Below, piece by piece: positions 34,601-43,106 of a stretch of 64,000 nt of DNA. The stretch spans positions 1 through 64,000 of the forward strand of contig CAZSAP010000006.1 of assembly GCA_964604705.1 (NCBI GenBank). Reading direction: 5' to 3'. The stretch's first letter is position 1. Every line of letters starts with the position of its first letter. Made by a program: the position numbers and the translations under genes. The notes under the pieces were generated by a model. That model was not told the origin of the DNA, searched no databases, and was given only the letters and a program-made list of their open reading frames with translations. The stretch comes from JAAXVQ01 sp964604705 (GTDB taxonomy: Bacteria; Oederibacteriota; JAAXVQ01).

Positions 34601-37600
34601 AGTCTTCCATGTCCTTAAACGAAAAGGTGAAGGTAGGCAAATCCAGATAGCCGGATTGATTTAAATTACGCTGGTCCAGAATCGCCCCGTCATGGGCGTA
34701 ATCTTTGAATATCACCATGGGGGGCGATTGAATTTCAGCCCAATAGCGCGTCCCCCCATTGGTGGGATGGATGAACAAGACGGAAAAATAGCTTTTTTCA
34801 TGCAGCGTATCCCGCGACTCTTGCAGCACGCACCCCTGGGCGGAAATGGTAAATTGCTGATAACCGGTATCGCCGTTCGGAAAGCGATAGCCTTGCTCCT
34901 TAACCCGCACGTGGCCTTGGGCAGTAATGGCCACTTCATTTCCTTGGGCGTCCGAAAAGAGCAGGGTCTCAGAGGCTTGCACGGTCCCGCGAAGACGGTG
35001 CCCTTTATAATCCACTATGATCTCCCCGTTCGGCATCCGATAGGCTTGGAAGGTTCCCCACTCAAAAAGCCGAGCCGCACCGGCCAACTCATCGTCCGGG
35101 TCCACGACTTTGGCGCAGGAAGAAATAAGCCCGCTCATCGTGGGTACGAGTATCCCCGTGAGGAACCATGGATTCGCCAATGCGCTCCCTAGGGGTTGTA
35201 ACAATGAAACGATCATGCCGCCTACCAACAAAACTCGGCGCCATGTGTTCAGCAAGGCTCTTACGCCGGGCAACATGGCGAGCATGCCCGAAAGCTCATG
35301 GGAGAATGTCTCGTGAAACCTGACCTCCTCGGCGACTCTGGGTGCGTTTTTCTCCAACACCCGCATGGCGGCTTGGTTTATGCGCCCGTCGGACCAGGCA
35401 ATGGCACGCACTCCGCTCATCCAAAACTGCGGCGAAAGCATACGTTGCCCGAGTGTCTTTCGAGGTTGTCCTTGCTGATGTGGCAGGCTTTCAAACAGGG
35501 CGTTCTGCACCGCCCACGCGGTTCGAAAATAATTAAAACTGCCCAGGATAAAATAACCCGCCACGGTCACAACGCCCAGCCCGGCGAGGCTAAGCCCCAA
35601 GTTGGCTCCCGGGTGCAACCCCAAGATCTGTAAGCCTCCCCACATCAACCCGGCAGAAAAGAACCCTGAAACAGCCGCTGCCAAGTATCCCCACAAGGCG
35701 CGAAACGGGTGTGTGTAGGTAATCCGCGGTGTGGTATTGAGACCTGTAACCGAAAGTAGATTTCCCTCCCGATCATCAAATTCTACTGAATTCACCTGAA
35801 AGGGCACGGTTGCTGAGTTTCCGGTAACGATCGCCGGATTCGTGCTGAGCACGGTGTTGGCCCCATGCGCATAATCTTTGAAGTCGATTCGCCAAACACC
35901 ATTGTCAACGGCCAACTCACCATAATACCTGGCTTCACCGTTGCTAAAATCTATAAACATAAACGAATAATAGGAACCCCAATCAACATACTTATGCACG
36001 GTGACGCCAGAGGGTGCGGCCATGAATTCCTCATAGCTGCTGTTCATAAAACCACTGCCCTTGTACAGCGTGTAGCGAATATAGCCGTGGGTGGTCACCT
36101 CGAGCCTGTACCCGCCGGGTTTATTCACATCCTGCTCAACCAAAATCCGATCGGAGGCAGCGACTTGGTTTTCAGCCGTATACGTTTGGCCGTTTAATTT
36201 AAGCGTGTAGGTATTATCCGATTTTAAATACACCCGCAGATCGCCCCAATGTAAAATTTGCGCAGCATCAATGAGATCCTCATCTGGATTAACCAAGTCT
36301 TTACTGCAGGCATTGATCAGAAGGGTTAGTGAGGGCATGACCACACCGGCCGCAAACCACCGGCTGCTCATGACCTCGGTTACGGGTTTAAGCACAGCGA
36401 GGGCCAACGACCCCAACATTACCAGGGTGCGCGCTCCGCGTGCGAAACCATAGAGCAGGTTGCGCCCCCATTGGGTGAGACGTTGCCCAAATGACGCAGA
36501 CCTAAGCGCTTTTGTTACGTTCCCGTTCTGCGGATGCCCTTTGGCCATAGAACCTTTCAATGCATTTACCCGATCAGCTAAAAACGCCTTAGGTGAAGAT
36601 GGGTGTCGGACCAGGCCCAGGCCGCTTTCCAACCAAATCGTTGCCGGCGTCAGTGCCCAGCGCCATGCCTCCCACGAGAGATCGGCTTGGCGGCGCGCCT
36701 CTGCTTGCGCATTCCGAAACCCCACCAATGCATCTTGGGTCTGCATAAGCAACGCGCCATACTGTCCGCCTTCCAACCGATCCAAAACATTCATATCTTG
36801 GCTTAGCAACTCTTTTTTCCCAATAAGCAAGGATGCACTCAAATGTTTAAGCGGAAGCAAGAAGACATTGTTCTGGGCCACCGCCCGCTCCCACGCGAAG
36901 ACCGACGGACTGTTTTTCTGGAGTTGTTGCAACCACGAAAGCGTGGCAGCGCCCTTTTCCACATCCTCGAGCACGCCGGCGCTGCTTAACTGCAACCGCA
37001 GACTTTTTAAGAAGACCTGCACAGACACAGATTGACGACGTTCTTCCTCAGCGGTGAGCATCCGCGTAGGGATGCCTTGAGGCAACAGAGGTTCCAAGGC
37101 AATCACTTTTTGATTTTGCAACAACAGCTTTTCCAAGGGCGTTTTACGGTTGCGTATCAGTGAAAAATAGGGATTGACCAGGTCTTCATGCGTTATGCTG
37201 GGACGAACGGTAATGTAACCAACCCCTTGTTGCTTGAGGGCTTCCACGATTTTATCCGTATGAAAGCCTCCGGTGACCATGACCGCCATGCGGGCCCGTG
37301 TACCGTCCATTCGTTCCAACACATTTGTTACAAACGCAGAGCTTCGTTGATCCGCCAACGTATAAAACCGACGCACCTGATCCAGCACGGCATCCAGTTT
37401 GCTCCATTCCCCGTCCCACACCTCGTCATCCGGCATTGGATTCATCTCACTAAAATGCAGAAAACCCTCCACCCGATACCATTCGGGATGTTGATTAAAA
37501 TCCGCCACCTCCTCCGGGGTTGCGGAGATGTTCAACAAATGCTCCATAACCTCCACTCGGTGCAGGCATTGGTCCAGCTCCCTTTGCACCGGTTTGGTGT

Positions 37601-38465
37601 AAAGCGTCTCACGCAGCACTCCGTCCAAACGCAGGCATTCGGCGGCCATGCGATCGGTATCCAAGGGCGCGCGCTCCCCGGGGAGGCGATTCCCCCAGGC
37701 GCGAAGCACGGGGTATGTTTCCAACGACACTCCCACCTGCTTGGCCTGAACACTGAGTCCTTGAGCATACTTGATCAAGGTAAGATGGCCTTCGGTCCAT
37801 GCCTGCTTTAACGCATCAAACCGGCTCAATTCCGGGGAATACATTTGTGCTTTGTAACGTTCCAGAAACGCCCTCAAGTCGTAGACGTACCCTTGACTCT
37901 CTTCATTGAAAAAGGCTGCAACCGCTTTACGACTCTCCTGGTACAGCTCTTGGTTCTCCATTCCTCGCAACTCAATCGGCTGCAACGACATGGCTGCAAA
38001 ATATTCAGCCCCGGATAATTTTCCCAGCCGCATGCAATGCTGTCCCACCTTGCGCTTTACCGACGTCCTGGGAAAACTGGCCAAAGCACTCACATTTATT
38101 GGAAGCGAGGCGCCTTCTTCGGCCACCAAGCTCACTTTGTGTTCCCGTACTAAGTACTCCAAAATTTCAGCGATATTATTTTGGACTTCGTAATTGCAAT
38201 GCAAGTCCTGAATATGAACAACGACCCGCTCCTGGGCAAGAGAAGCCTGGACCACGGTTCCTAGATGGCCGGGTATCTGAATCGCCTTGGTGGCACTCAC
38301 AGCCTTAATCGAGGAGGTCTTGTAGATACCGGGTTCGAAAGCCCAGCTCAAGGAGGGTAAGCACATAGCGATACTTACAAGGAGCACGAGACTCCGAGTT
38401 CCTAATTGATGTGCAACACTGAAGAAGCACCCCCATGATCGAATTATGGTTTTCGACATACGCAT
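31608..38465 (-). CDS. Giant exported multidomain protein with internal duplications
   Basis: 2285 residues from the ATG at 38465 (AGGGGGA six bases upstream). A signal peptide ends at SWA. Residues about 75-430 form a domain with HIQDLHCNYEVQNN (about 83-96), VAEEGA and a final VTGGFHT (His402); this may be a TraB/Tiki/ChaN-like fold. From about 690 a duplicated unit follows: hydrophobic segment, a lipobox-like Cys (NACSKD, Cys720; SSCAKV, Cys1117), beta-rich modules (LHWGDLRVYLKSDNTY about 737, FEWGTFQAYRMPNG about 1130, LHWNQFRAYLKGDGTY about 1313), THPF-x-A-WGYL plus two membrane segments, then a helical tail with HETFSHEL (1051) or HESFSREW (1637). Residues 1660-2285 are unrecognised. 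No frameshift is visible. Confidence 0.9.
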   Translation of the reverse strand: MRMSKTIIRSWGCFFSVAHQLGTRSLVLLVSIAMCLPSLSWAFEPGIYKTSSIKAVSATKAIQIPGHLGTVVQASLAQERVVVHIQDLHCNYEVQNNIAEILEYLVREHKVSLVAEEGASLPINVSALASFPRTSVKRKVGQHCMRLGKLSGAEYFAAMSLQPIELRGMENQELYQESRKAVAAFFNEESQGYVYDLRAFLERYKAQMYSPELSRFDALKQAWTEGHLTLIKYAQGLSVQAKQVGVSLETYPVLRAWGNRLPGERAPLDTDRMAAECLRLDGVLRETLYTKPVQRELDQCLHRVEVMEHLLNISATPEEVADFNQHPEWYRVEGFLHFSEMNPMPDDEVWDGEWSKLDAVLDQVRRFYTLADQRSSAFVTNVLERMDGTRARMAVMVTGGFHTDKIVEALKQQGVGYITVRPSITHEDLVNPYFSLIRNRKTPLEKLLLQNQKVIALEPLLPQGIPTRMLTAEEERRQSVSVQVFLKSLRLQLSSAGVLEDVEKGAATLSWLQQLQKNSPSVFAWERAVAQNNVFLLPLKHLSASLLIGKKELLSQDMNVLDRLEGGQYGALLMQTQDALVGFRNAQAEARRQADLSWEAWRWALTPATIWLESGLGLVRHPSSPKAFLADRVNALKGSMAKGHPQNGNVTKALRSASFGQRLTQWGRNLLYGFARGARTLVMLGSLALAVLKPVTEVMSSRWFAAGVVMPSLTLLINACSKDLVNPDEDLIDAAQILHWGDLRVYLKSDNTYTLKLNGQTYTAENQVAASDRILVEQDVNKPGGYRLEVTTHGYIRYTLYKGSGFMNSSYEEFMAAPSGVTVHKYVDWGSYYSFMFIDFSNGEARYYGELAVDNGVWRIDFKDYAHGANTVLSTNPAIVTGNSATVPFQVNSVEFDDREGNLLSVTGLNTTPRITYTHPFRALWGYLAAAVSGFFSAGLMWGGLQILGLHPGANLGLSLAGLGVVTVAGYFILGSFNYFRTAWAVQNALFESLPHQQGQPRKTLGQRMLSPQFWMSGVRAIAWSDGRINQAAMRVLEKNAPRVAEEVRFHETFSHELSGMLAMLPGVRALLNTWRRVLLVGGMIVSLLQPLGSALANPWFLTGILVPTMSGLISSCAKVVDPDDELAGAARLFEWGTFQAYRMPNGEIIVDYKGHRLRGTVQASETLLFSDAQGNEVAITAQGHVRVKEQGYRFPNGDTGYQQFTISAQGCVLQESRDTLHEKSYFSVLFIHPTNGGTRYWAEIQSPPMVIFKDYAHDGAILDQRNLNQSGYLDLPTFTFSFKDMEDLPVTIHSQDGVVSFEYQHPAEYPELENLLGAQRLLHWNQFRAYLKGDGTYVLDFEQQRFKAQVQSSDQTLYSDAQGYSMVLASNGYVIYRQPATVNGVSGYEEFTVAPSGCTVHMSVAPSLNKMYYSYLFVDLSSGEGAYLGYPQQVDENGTLVWQVRYSAWSGNYLGASPATVVGKPEESLFKVSFLDWDVKNNVLGSHPVTVTRENGKLRIEYTHPFKAAWGYLGGVAAGLVSAGFAWSGLRVLGLHSDHASAMVFTALALFVAGGYFLLGALRFLRMAWAVQNAIFQTRPERLNQKVLPLGERLKSPAFWKTAGQAIAWSNGSVDLDAMGYLETHSPDMAKAVRLHESFSREWAGMIALLPGAEKWMAQPSSSRIGQSAFARSRGVKPAQALDSDETPATLSLRDLVSRGKLNEPLYSRHILAEMLYARQDVFGKQFDLMGQVYFKTGSRFDIRFVERNVEQARVSDPVKGEDTAVVIALPRYLAGVLHPAPSYGWVQQRVYAWRARQVRLELTRALDRYAEETRSLSQLVTLQNQVDYDAWENPVERLSPQDVLALGTESAEAYYRRSGGRTLGVPAASLGKVLELYRQMLCPGEAGLWSYVEPELQYLLKDGQPCSSALLVQAFMRVDADRIGDTPLRLSLIGLQKALKAAQASRQTARWEAEVNHLVELLLRSEQGLDAARLMPMNAAVPSGSEQQDEIQLLMDGVTQKALLKLVTALQPLAATPALQNSLNAIGQALAVGSLSLEQSAALEQVLENTALPEGRALTRLIGEDVSKHVGSMVNGRVHVQNIQSGGRSLELAIPVVADILAESARSVGAWSTLQQRVTCVRFTGRLPEQVPVTGNLASDLSTPLGGGVFAGHFLPEGALAQAYYRWHRQPSTNTNQRLVRVLIRMMKYAAREVEAGRGNARIFSESLEHLNQTLAQSPVFSVRVIGYWNSNPVYVPESLSYGGQLGYIALYEKAPGEFQLSEEFEDGLRKQRLRHFRAETAA

Positions 38466-38881
38466 CTTGGGTCCCCCTGGGTCGAAGAATAGAAAAAGCA
38501 ATCAACAACAAAGCAAGTTGTTTGCCAGCCAAGAATCTGCTTTCAGCCCGTCCTATCCTATGAGTGTCTACGCAGACATTTTCTTACTGTATGGCTCAAA
38601 CAAAATTTCATTTCACTGAAAAGCTTCGATGTAATAACTGTTTTCCAATGATTTCGCAGGTAGGCACAAAAAGAATCCGCCCAATCATAGGGAGAAAACA
38701 TTTTTAAAAGTCCATGTTCCGGAATAAACAATTTTATTTTGGGAGCAGATTTGAAAGACGCGACTTTCTTTTCAAAGGATTTTACTTTCATCTATGCGAG
38801 GAAAAAAAAAGGCGCCCGGTGGGAAACCTAGGCGCCGAAATACCTACTGGAGGTTGTTTGGCTTACTCGCGTAAGCGCACT
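38466..38881. other. 416-base intergenic region
   Basis: AT-rich gap between the alaA-like gene and the giant protein gene, both on the minus strand. It holds the alaA terminator at its right-hand end and, presumably, the giant gene's promoter, which I could not pick out with confidence. A 77-codon minus-strand reading (38558-38791) lacks a ribosome site and coding character, and I do not call it. Confidence 0.6.
38802..38836 (-). terminator. Rho-independent terminator after the aminotransferase gene
   Basis: GGCGCC(c)GGT pairs with ACC(ta)GGCGCC across 38811-38836, and A38802-A38810 is read as U9 on the minus strand. It lies 45 bases past the aminotransferase stop. Confidence 0.8.
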
Positions 38882-40123
38882 TTACGCAAGGGGTGTGAGC
38901 GATTCTTCCTGTTTGTAATCTTCCAAAAACGTCCGCAAGCGTCCCAATATCAGCTTCAAGTCCTCCACATTGGGCAGGAAGACCACGCGGAAGTGATCGG
39001 GCTCCGGCCAATTGAACCCCGTCCCCTGCACCATCAAGACCTTCTGGCTGACCAAGAAATCCAAAACAAACTTCGCATCGCTTTTTATATTAAATTTCTT
39101 AACATCAATTTTCGGAAACAAGTAGAGTGCGCCTTTGGGTTTCACGCAGGTGATCCCCGGAATGGAACTCAACAGTTCGTGGCTCAAATTACGCTGCTCG
39201 TACAAGCGCCCGCCCGGCTTCACCAAGTCATCGATGCTTTGGTACCCACCCAACGCCGTTTGAATCGCGTACTGCGTAGGCACGTTGCTGCACAGACGCA
39301 TGCTGGAAAGCAAATTCAAGCCCTCGATGTAGTCACGCGCCTTATCTTTTTTACCGGTAATCACCATCCAACCCGTGCGAAAACCCGCCACGCGATACGA
39401 CTTGGACAATCCGTTGAACGTGACGCACAACACGTCCTCATCCAACGCCGCCATGGAATAATGCTTCACGCCGTCGTACACGATTTTGTCGTAGATTTCA
39501 TCCGAAAAGACAATCAAATTTTTCTCTTTGGCCAATTGGACGATCTGCTCCAAAATCTCAAGCGGATAGACCGCCCCTGTAGGGTTGTTGGGGTTGATGA
39601 CCACAATGCCCTTGGTGCGGGCCGATATTTTCTTTTTAATGTCCGCGATGTCCGGGTACCATTCCTGGGCTTCATCGCACAGATAATGCACCGGGGTGCC
39701 TCCCGAGAGCTTGACGGCCGCGGTCCAAAGCGGATAATCCGGCATGGGCACCAAAATCTCATCACCGTCGTTAAGCAAGGCATTCATGGACATGAGTATC
39801 AACTCACTGGCACCGTTTCCAATGAAGATATCGTTGATGTCCAAACCGCTGTTGACGCCTTTGATCTGGTAATACTGCATGACGGCTTTGCGCGCGGGAA
39901 AGATGCCGTTGGAGTCACAATACCCCTGGGCATTGAGCAAATTCAGTTTCACATCATGAATGATCTCATCGGAGGTGTTCAAGTTGAAGTAGGCCGGATT
40001 TCCGGTGTTCAACTTGTAAATGCGACACCCTTCCTCTTCCAGGCGCTTGGCCTCGGTCAGGATGGGGCCGCGGATGTCGTAGCAGACACCGTCGAGTTTG
40101 GTGGATTTGCGGAATGTGGACAT
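38882..40123 (-). CDS. alaA: Alanine aminotransferase AlaA-like (class I/II PLP enzyme)
   Basis: 413-residue fold-type I aminotransferase. The opening YDIRGPILTEAKRLEEEG and YKLNTGNPA are characteristic of the AlaA branch. PNNPTGAVYP, SDEIYDKIVYDG, the PLP lysine in FNGLSKSYRVAGFRTGW, and a C-terminal FRVVFLPN (substrate-carboxylate Arg) are all present. It interconverts pyruvate/glutamate and alanine/2-oxoglutarate in related proteins. It ends in a clear terminator. Only 83 bases separate it from the next gene upstream, the Thr-linker protein, with no visible terminator between. Confidence 0.93.
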   Translation of the reverse strand: MSTFRKSTKLDGVCYDIRGPILTEAKRLEEEGCRIYKLNTGNPAYFNLNTSDEIIHDVKLNLLNAQGYCDSNGIFPARKAVMQYYQIKGVNSGLDINDIFIGNGASELILMSMNALLNDGDEILVPMPDYPLWTAAVKLSGGTPVHYLCDEAQEWYPDIADIKKKISARTKGIVVINPNNPTGAVYPLEILEQIVQLAKEKNLIVFSDEIYDKIVYDGVKHYSMAALDEDVLCVTFNGLSKSYRVAGFRTGWMVITGKKDKARDYIEGLNLLSSMRLCSNVPTQYAIQTALGGYQSIDDLVKPGGRLYEQRNLSHELLSSIPGITCVKPKGALYLFPKIDVKKFNIKSDAKFVLDFLVSQKVLMVQGTGFNWPEPDHFRVVFLPNVEDLKLILGRLRTFLEDYKQEESLTPLA

Positions 40124-40206
40124 GGCTCAAAGTTCCATTCTATAGAATGCTGAATTTGAGCCATCATAACCAACCGGACTTTATTTCACAATCTATTTTT
40201 TTAACC

Positions 40207-41724
40207 TCAGGGTGTTCTCAGCGCCAACTTGCCCGAACCACACTTTCGTCCCTGGATTTTCAGTTGATACACATACACGCCTGCCGGTGTGTTCCCGGTA
40301 TTCCAACGCAGGCACTGTGAGCCGGGTGCACCCGCAAGCTGCAGATGGGCAATGCGCTCGCCGGCCAGGTTGAACACATCCAAGGTCACCGCCCCGCCCG
40401 CCTGCACCGCGCTCCATTCGGACGCCGACAAGTTGGGTTCATTCAAGTTAATCAAGAAGGTTGCAATCTGCCCTGCGCGCGCCGGGTTCGGATAGAAATA
40501 GATCAAGTTCTTAGGCACGATTATTTCCGGTGTATGGGAGGCGGTCGCAAAAGGCGTCACCGTACGCGTGGCCGTGATTACCGGCGTACGCGTGAACGTA
40601 AGTGTCGGTGCCGCGGTAAGTGTAATGCTGGATGTGGGCGTATGCGTGTAGGTGCAGGTACCCGTGGGCGAAAGGGTCGCGGTCAGCGTGATGCTGGGTG
40701 TCGCTGAAACCGTAGGCGTGGATGTACCGGTCGGACTCATGGTCAACGTAACACTGATCGTAGCCGTGGGTGTGCTCGTAGTGGTCGTGGTCCGTGTGTT
40801 GGTAACGGTCACGGTAGGCGTAGCCGTGCCGGTAGGCGTACTGGTTGCGGTCTGGGTTGGGGTTGCACTCCGGGTACCGGTCGCACTGATGGTGGAGGTT
40901 ACGGTTATACTCGGGGTCTGGGTAAAAGTCCCATTGGGTGTTACAGTCACAGTTGAAGTCGGCGTCCAGGACCCAGTGACAGTGGCCGTGGGTGAGATCG
41001 TCGAGGTTGTACTGCGCGTAGGCGTGGCGCTTGAGGTGGACGTGAACGTGGATGTCGCGGTTCGGGAGGCCGTGGCAGAAAGCGTAGCGGTAGGTGTGTA
41101 GGTCGCGCTCACGGTCAAGGTGGCTGTTCGGGTCGCAGTGGCTGTGCTGCTGGGAGTAAACGTGGGCGTAACGGTCATAGTCGCTGAAAAAGATGCGGTC
41201 GGCGTGGGCGTGGCAGTGCTTGTCCTCGTAACTGTAAACGTCGCAGAAAAAGTTGAACTTACTGTACGTGTCGGTGTATGGGTCGACGTGGGGGTGAAGG
41301 TAGGTGTGATGGTTGCCGTAGGCGTGACTGTGGGTGTCGTGGTGCTCGTGGGTGTTGCAGTCCGTGTCACAGTAGAGGTTGGAGTCCTGGTGCTGCTGGG
41401 TGTAATCGTCGGGGTTATGGTTGCCGTGGAGGTCCAGGTCATTGTCGGCGTGGGTGTGGGCGTCGGCGTCGCCAGATTCGGATGCAGAAATCCAGCGTAG
41501 TTTACATAATTGGTAGACGTCTGAGACTCCACTCCAGTCTGCGCCAAGGCACTCAACAGCCGATAGGACGTTGATGTACTGGCATCACCGCCTGAGGTTT
41601 GCACATCGTCGGCTTCAATGTAGGATGTGGATGAAGAACCGCTGTGCGCACCTACCCAGGACGCACTCCAAGTTCCTAGGAGGGCCAGACACAGACCGAC
41701 TGCTGTGTATATTGTTTTCCGCAT
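40207..41724 (-). CDS. Secreted protein dominated by a ~310-residue Thr/Ser/Pro linker, FlgD-like C-terminus
   Basis: 505 residues. After a signal peptide (cleavage near VGA-HS) comes a short domain (about 30-83: SYIEADDVQTSGGDASTSTSYRLLSALAQTG), then about 310 residues composed almost only of Thr, Ser, Pro, Ala and Val in T-x-T-x-T steps (about 84-394). The last about 105 residues form the shared module: YFYPNPARAGQ, VFNLAGERIAHL, WNTGNTPAGVYVYQLKI, ending LALRTP. The linker is likely extended and a target of O-glycosylation (inference). AAAGGGGA precedes the ATG. It follows the beta-helix gene by 23 bases, so the two may form an operon. Confidence 0.85.
   Translation of the reverse strand: MRKTIYTAVGLCLALLGTWSASWVGAHSGSSSTSYIEADDVQTSGGDASTSTSYRLLSALAQTGVESQTSTNYVNYAGFLHPNLATPTPTPTPTMTWTSTATITPTITPSSTRTPTSTVTRTATPTSTTTPTVTPTATITPTFTPTSTHTPTRTVSSTFSATFTVTRTSTATPTPTASFSATMTVTPTFTPSSTATATRTATLTVSATYTPTATLSATASRTATSTFTSTSSATPTRSTTSTISPTATVTGSWTPTSTVTVTPNGTFTQTPSITVTSTISATGTRSATPTQTATSTPTGTATPTVTVTNTRTTTTTSTPTATISVTLTMSPTGTSTPTVSATPSITLTATLSPTGTCTYTHTPTSSITLTAAPTLTFTRTPVITATRTVTPFATASHTPEIIVPKNLIYFYPNPARAGQIATFLINLNEPNLSASEWSAVQAGGAVTLDVFNLAGERIAHLQLAGAPGSQCLRWNTGNTPAGVYVYQLKIQGRKCGSGKLALRTP
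40545..41472 (-). repeat. Low-complexity Thr-codon repeat DNA
   Basis: Imperfect six-base periodicity from alternating ACN and other codons. The plus strand is strongly G/T-rich here. The codon variety (ACC, ACG, ACA, ACT all used) makes it a protein-level repeat and not a simple DNA satellite. Confidence 0.8.
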
Positions 41725-41747
41725 GGCTGTTCCCCTTTATCCTAGAC

Positions 41748-42938
41748 TCAAAATGCCGCGAGTTCCGTCCCAGCACTACCTTGATTGCAAATACCATACG
41801 GCCCGGCATGCGTGGGCCGTACCGGGTAACCGGCGTTGGCTGCCGAGTAAATATCGTTGCCAATCGGTGTTGTAAGTTCGCCAAAAAACACATTGTAGCT
41901 GATACGGGTACTGGAATAATTGCTGTTGATACTGATACCACGTGAATTATTGGTGGCGCCTAAATGTTTGATTGAATTTTTCAAAATAACGCAATTGGTG
42001 GTATTGGCCGCATAGATGGCGGTTCCATTTGCGATTTGCGTAATATCAATAAAATTATTCTCCACCCGGCAGTCCTGAGCCGCTTGCATGTAAAGAATAT
42101 AGTTGCCGCTGGTTTGAGCCAGGATCTTGTTGTCACTAAAATCACAATTCACACAGTTTAGCAGGCTGACGATAAACGGGTTGGACATATTGGTGTAGAA
42201 GTAACAGTTGCGAACATAACTGTTCGTGGCGCTGGACAGGCTGAAGTTGGAAGAACTCCCTTGCAACGACAGCGTCAAATTTTCCATACCGCAATAACTC
42301 CCCATGGAAACCGTACCATTATTGAGCATGCTGATCACCGTCGTGCCATAACCCTGGCCGCGAACACTAACACCCGCAGGAATACTCAGGGATGACGTTT
42401 CATTAAAGGTTCCGGCTTGGACATCGATAAGCCATTGATCATTGGCTCCCGGTGTTGGGTTCTCCTGAGCAATGAGTTGGAGGGCGCCGTACACCGTGCA
42501 CGTATCTCCCCCGTCGTGCGCGACGGTGATGACCTGTTGGTATACCACCTTGCGGCTGGCCATGGCGTACGAGGCATTGCTCAGCAAGTGGCGCGGTGAG
42601 AGCGTTTCGGTCTCCACCTGGACTTCCAGCCAATATTCCTTACGAAACGGAATGTTAATGGGATTGACACTCCCCAGCACCACATTGAAAATGCCGTTGG
42701 TAACGGTTACAGTACTCTGGGTCTCGGTCCACTGGGAACTCCCACCTGAAACCTGATCGTAAATCCTAAACACCATGCTTCGGGTCCCTGTGTACGGTGT
42801 GCCACCGCTATTGGTTAACATACCCTGATAATTCATCTTTTGTTTAATGTGTAAAAACCCAGCTGCTTCTGCCAGCGAAACACCCCATACACAAAGCAAG
42901 CCTACTGCCAGTACGACGTAGCTGTTTTTTAAACGCAT
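41748..42938 (-). CDS. Secreted right-handed beta-helix protein
   Basis: 396 residues. The signal peptide ends at AEAAG. An N-terminal jelly-roll-like domain (about 25-135: FLHIKQKMNYQGMLTNSGGTPYTGT, VFRIYDQVSGG, NGIFNVVLGS, YWLEVQVETE) resembles a module often found at the start of phage-tail-like or surface repeat proteins. Then comes a right-handed parallel beta-helix (about 180-370) with recurring N-x-I/V turns (NCYFYTNMSNPFIV, NCDFSDNKILAQTSGN, CRVENNFIDI, NCVILKNSIKHL). It has no Thr linker or FlgD-like end. The start ATG 42938 has AAGGAGG, and an earlier in-frame ATG is internal to that site. Confidence 0.82.
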   Translation of the reverse strand: MRLKNSYVVLAVGLLCVWGVSLAEAAGFLHIKQKMNYQGMLTNSGGTPYTGTRSMVFRIYDQVSGGSSQWTETQSTVTVTNGIFNVVLGSVNPINIPFRKEYWLEVQVETETLSPRHLLSNASYAMASRKVVYQQVITVAHDGGDTCTVYGALQLIAQENPTPGANDQWLIDVQAGTFNETSSLSIPAGVSVRGQGYGTTVISMLNNGTVSMGSYCGMENLTLSLQGSSSNFSLSSATNSYVRNCYFYTNMSNPFIVSLLNCVNCDFSDNKILAQTSGNYILYMQAAQDCRVENNFIDITQIANGTAIYAANTTNCVILKNSIKHLGATNNSRGISINSNYSSTRISYNVFFGELTTPIGNDIYSAANAGYPVRPTHAGPYGICNQGSAGTELAAF

Positions 42939-43106
42939 CGTCCGCCTCCTTGACATCCCTTAGGGTTTCCCTCTGGGTTTTAACCGCGCTTATAGTATCA
43001 AGGATCGGCTTAACTGGGAAAAGATTAATTGAAAAAGGATAAGTATTTTCGAGAACAGCTCGGTATTTCAGCAGGTAAAACAGGTGAACTTAAAAGAAGG
43101 GCGTCC

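Noticed and set aside
31608..38465. Giant protein as an assembly fusion of several genes
   Set aside because: The reading frame is open throughout, with continuous domain logic and no internal ribosome site next to a signal peptide. The internal lipobox-like sites are noted separately.
38558..38791. 77-codon minus-strand frame in the gap before the giant gene
   Set aside because: No ribosome site, no homology I recognise, and AT-rich intergenic composition.
40545..41472. CRISPR-like or satellite array
   Set aside because: No fixed repeat and spacer. The periodicity comes from Thr-x codon steps inside one gene.
40652..41500. Plus-strand Val/Gly-rich reading frames opposite the Thr linkers, also at 61588-62064 and 22608-23140
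   Set aside because: They are reverse complements of Thr codons (ACN read as NGT), not separate genes.
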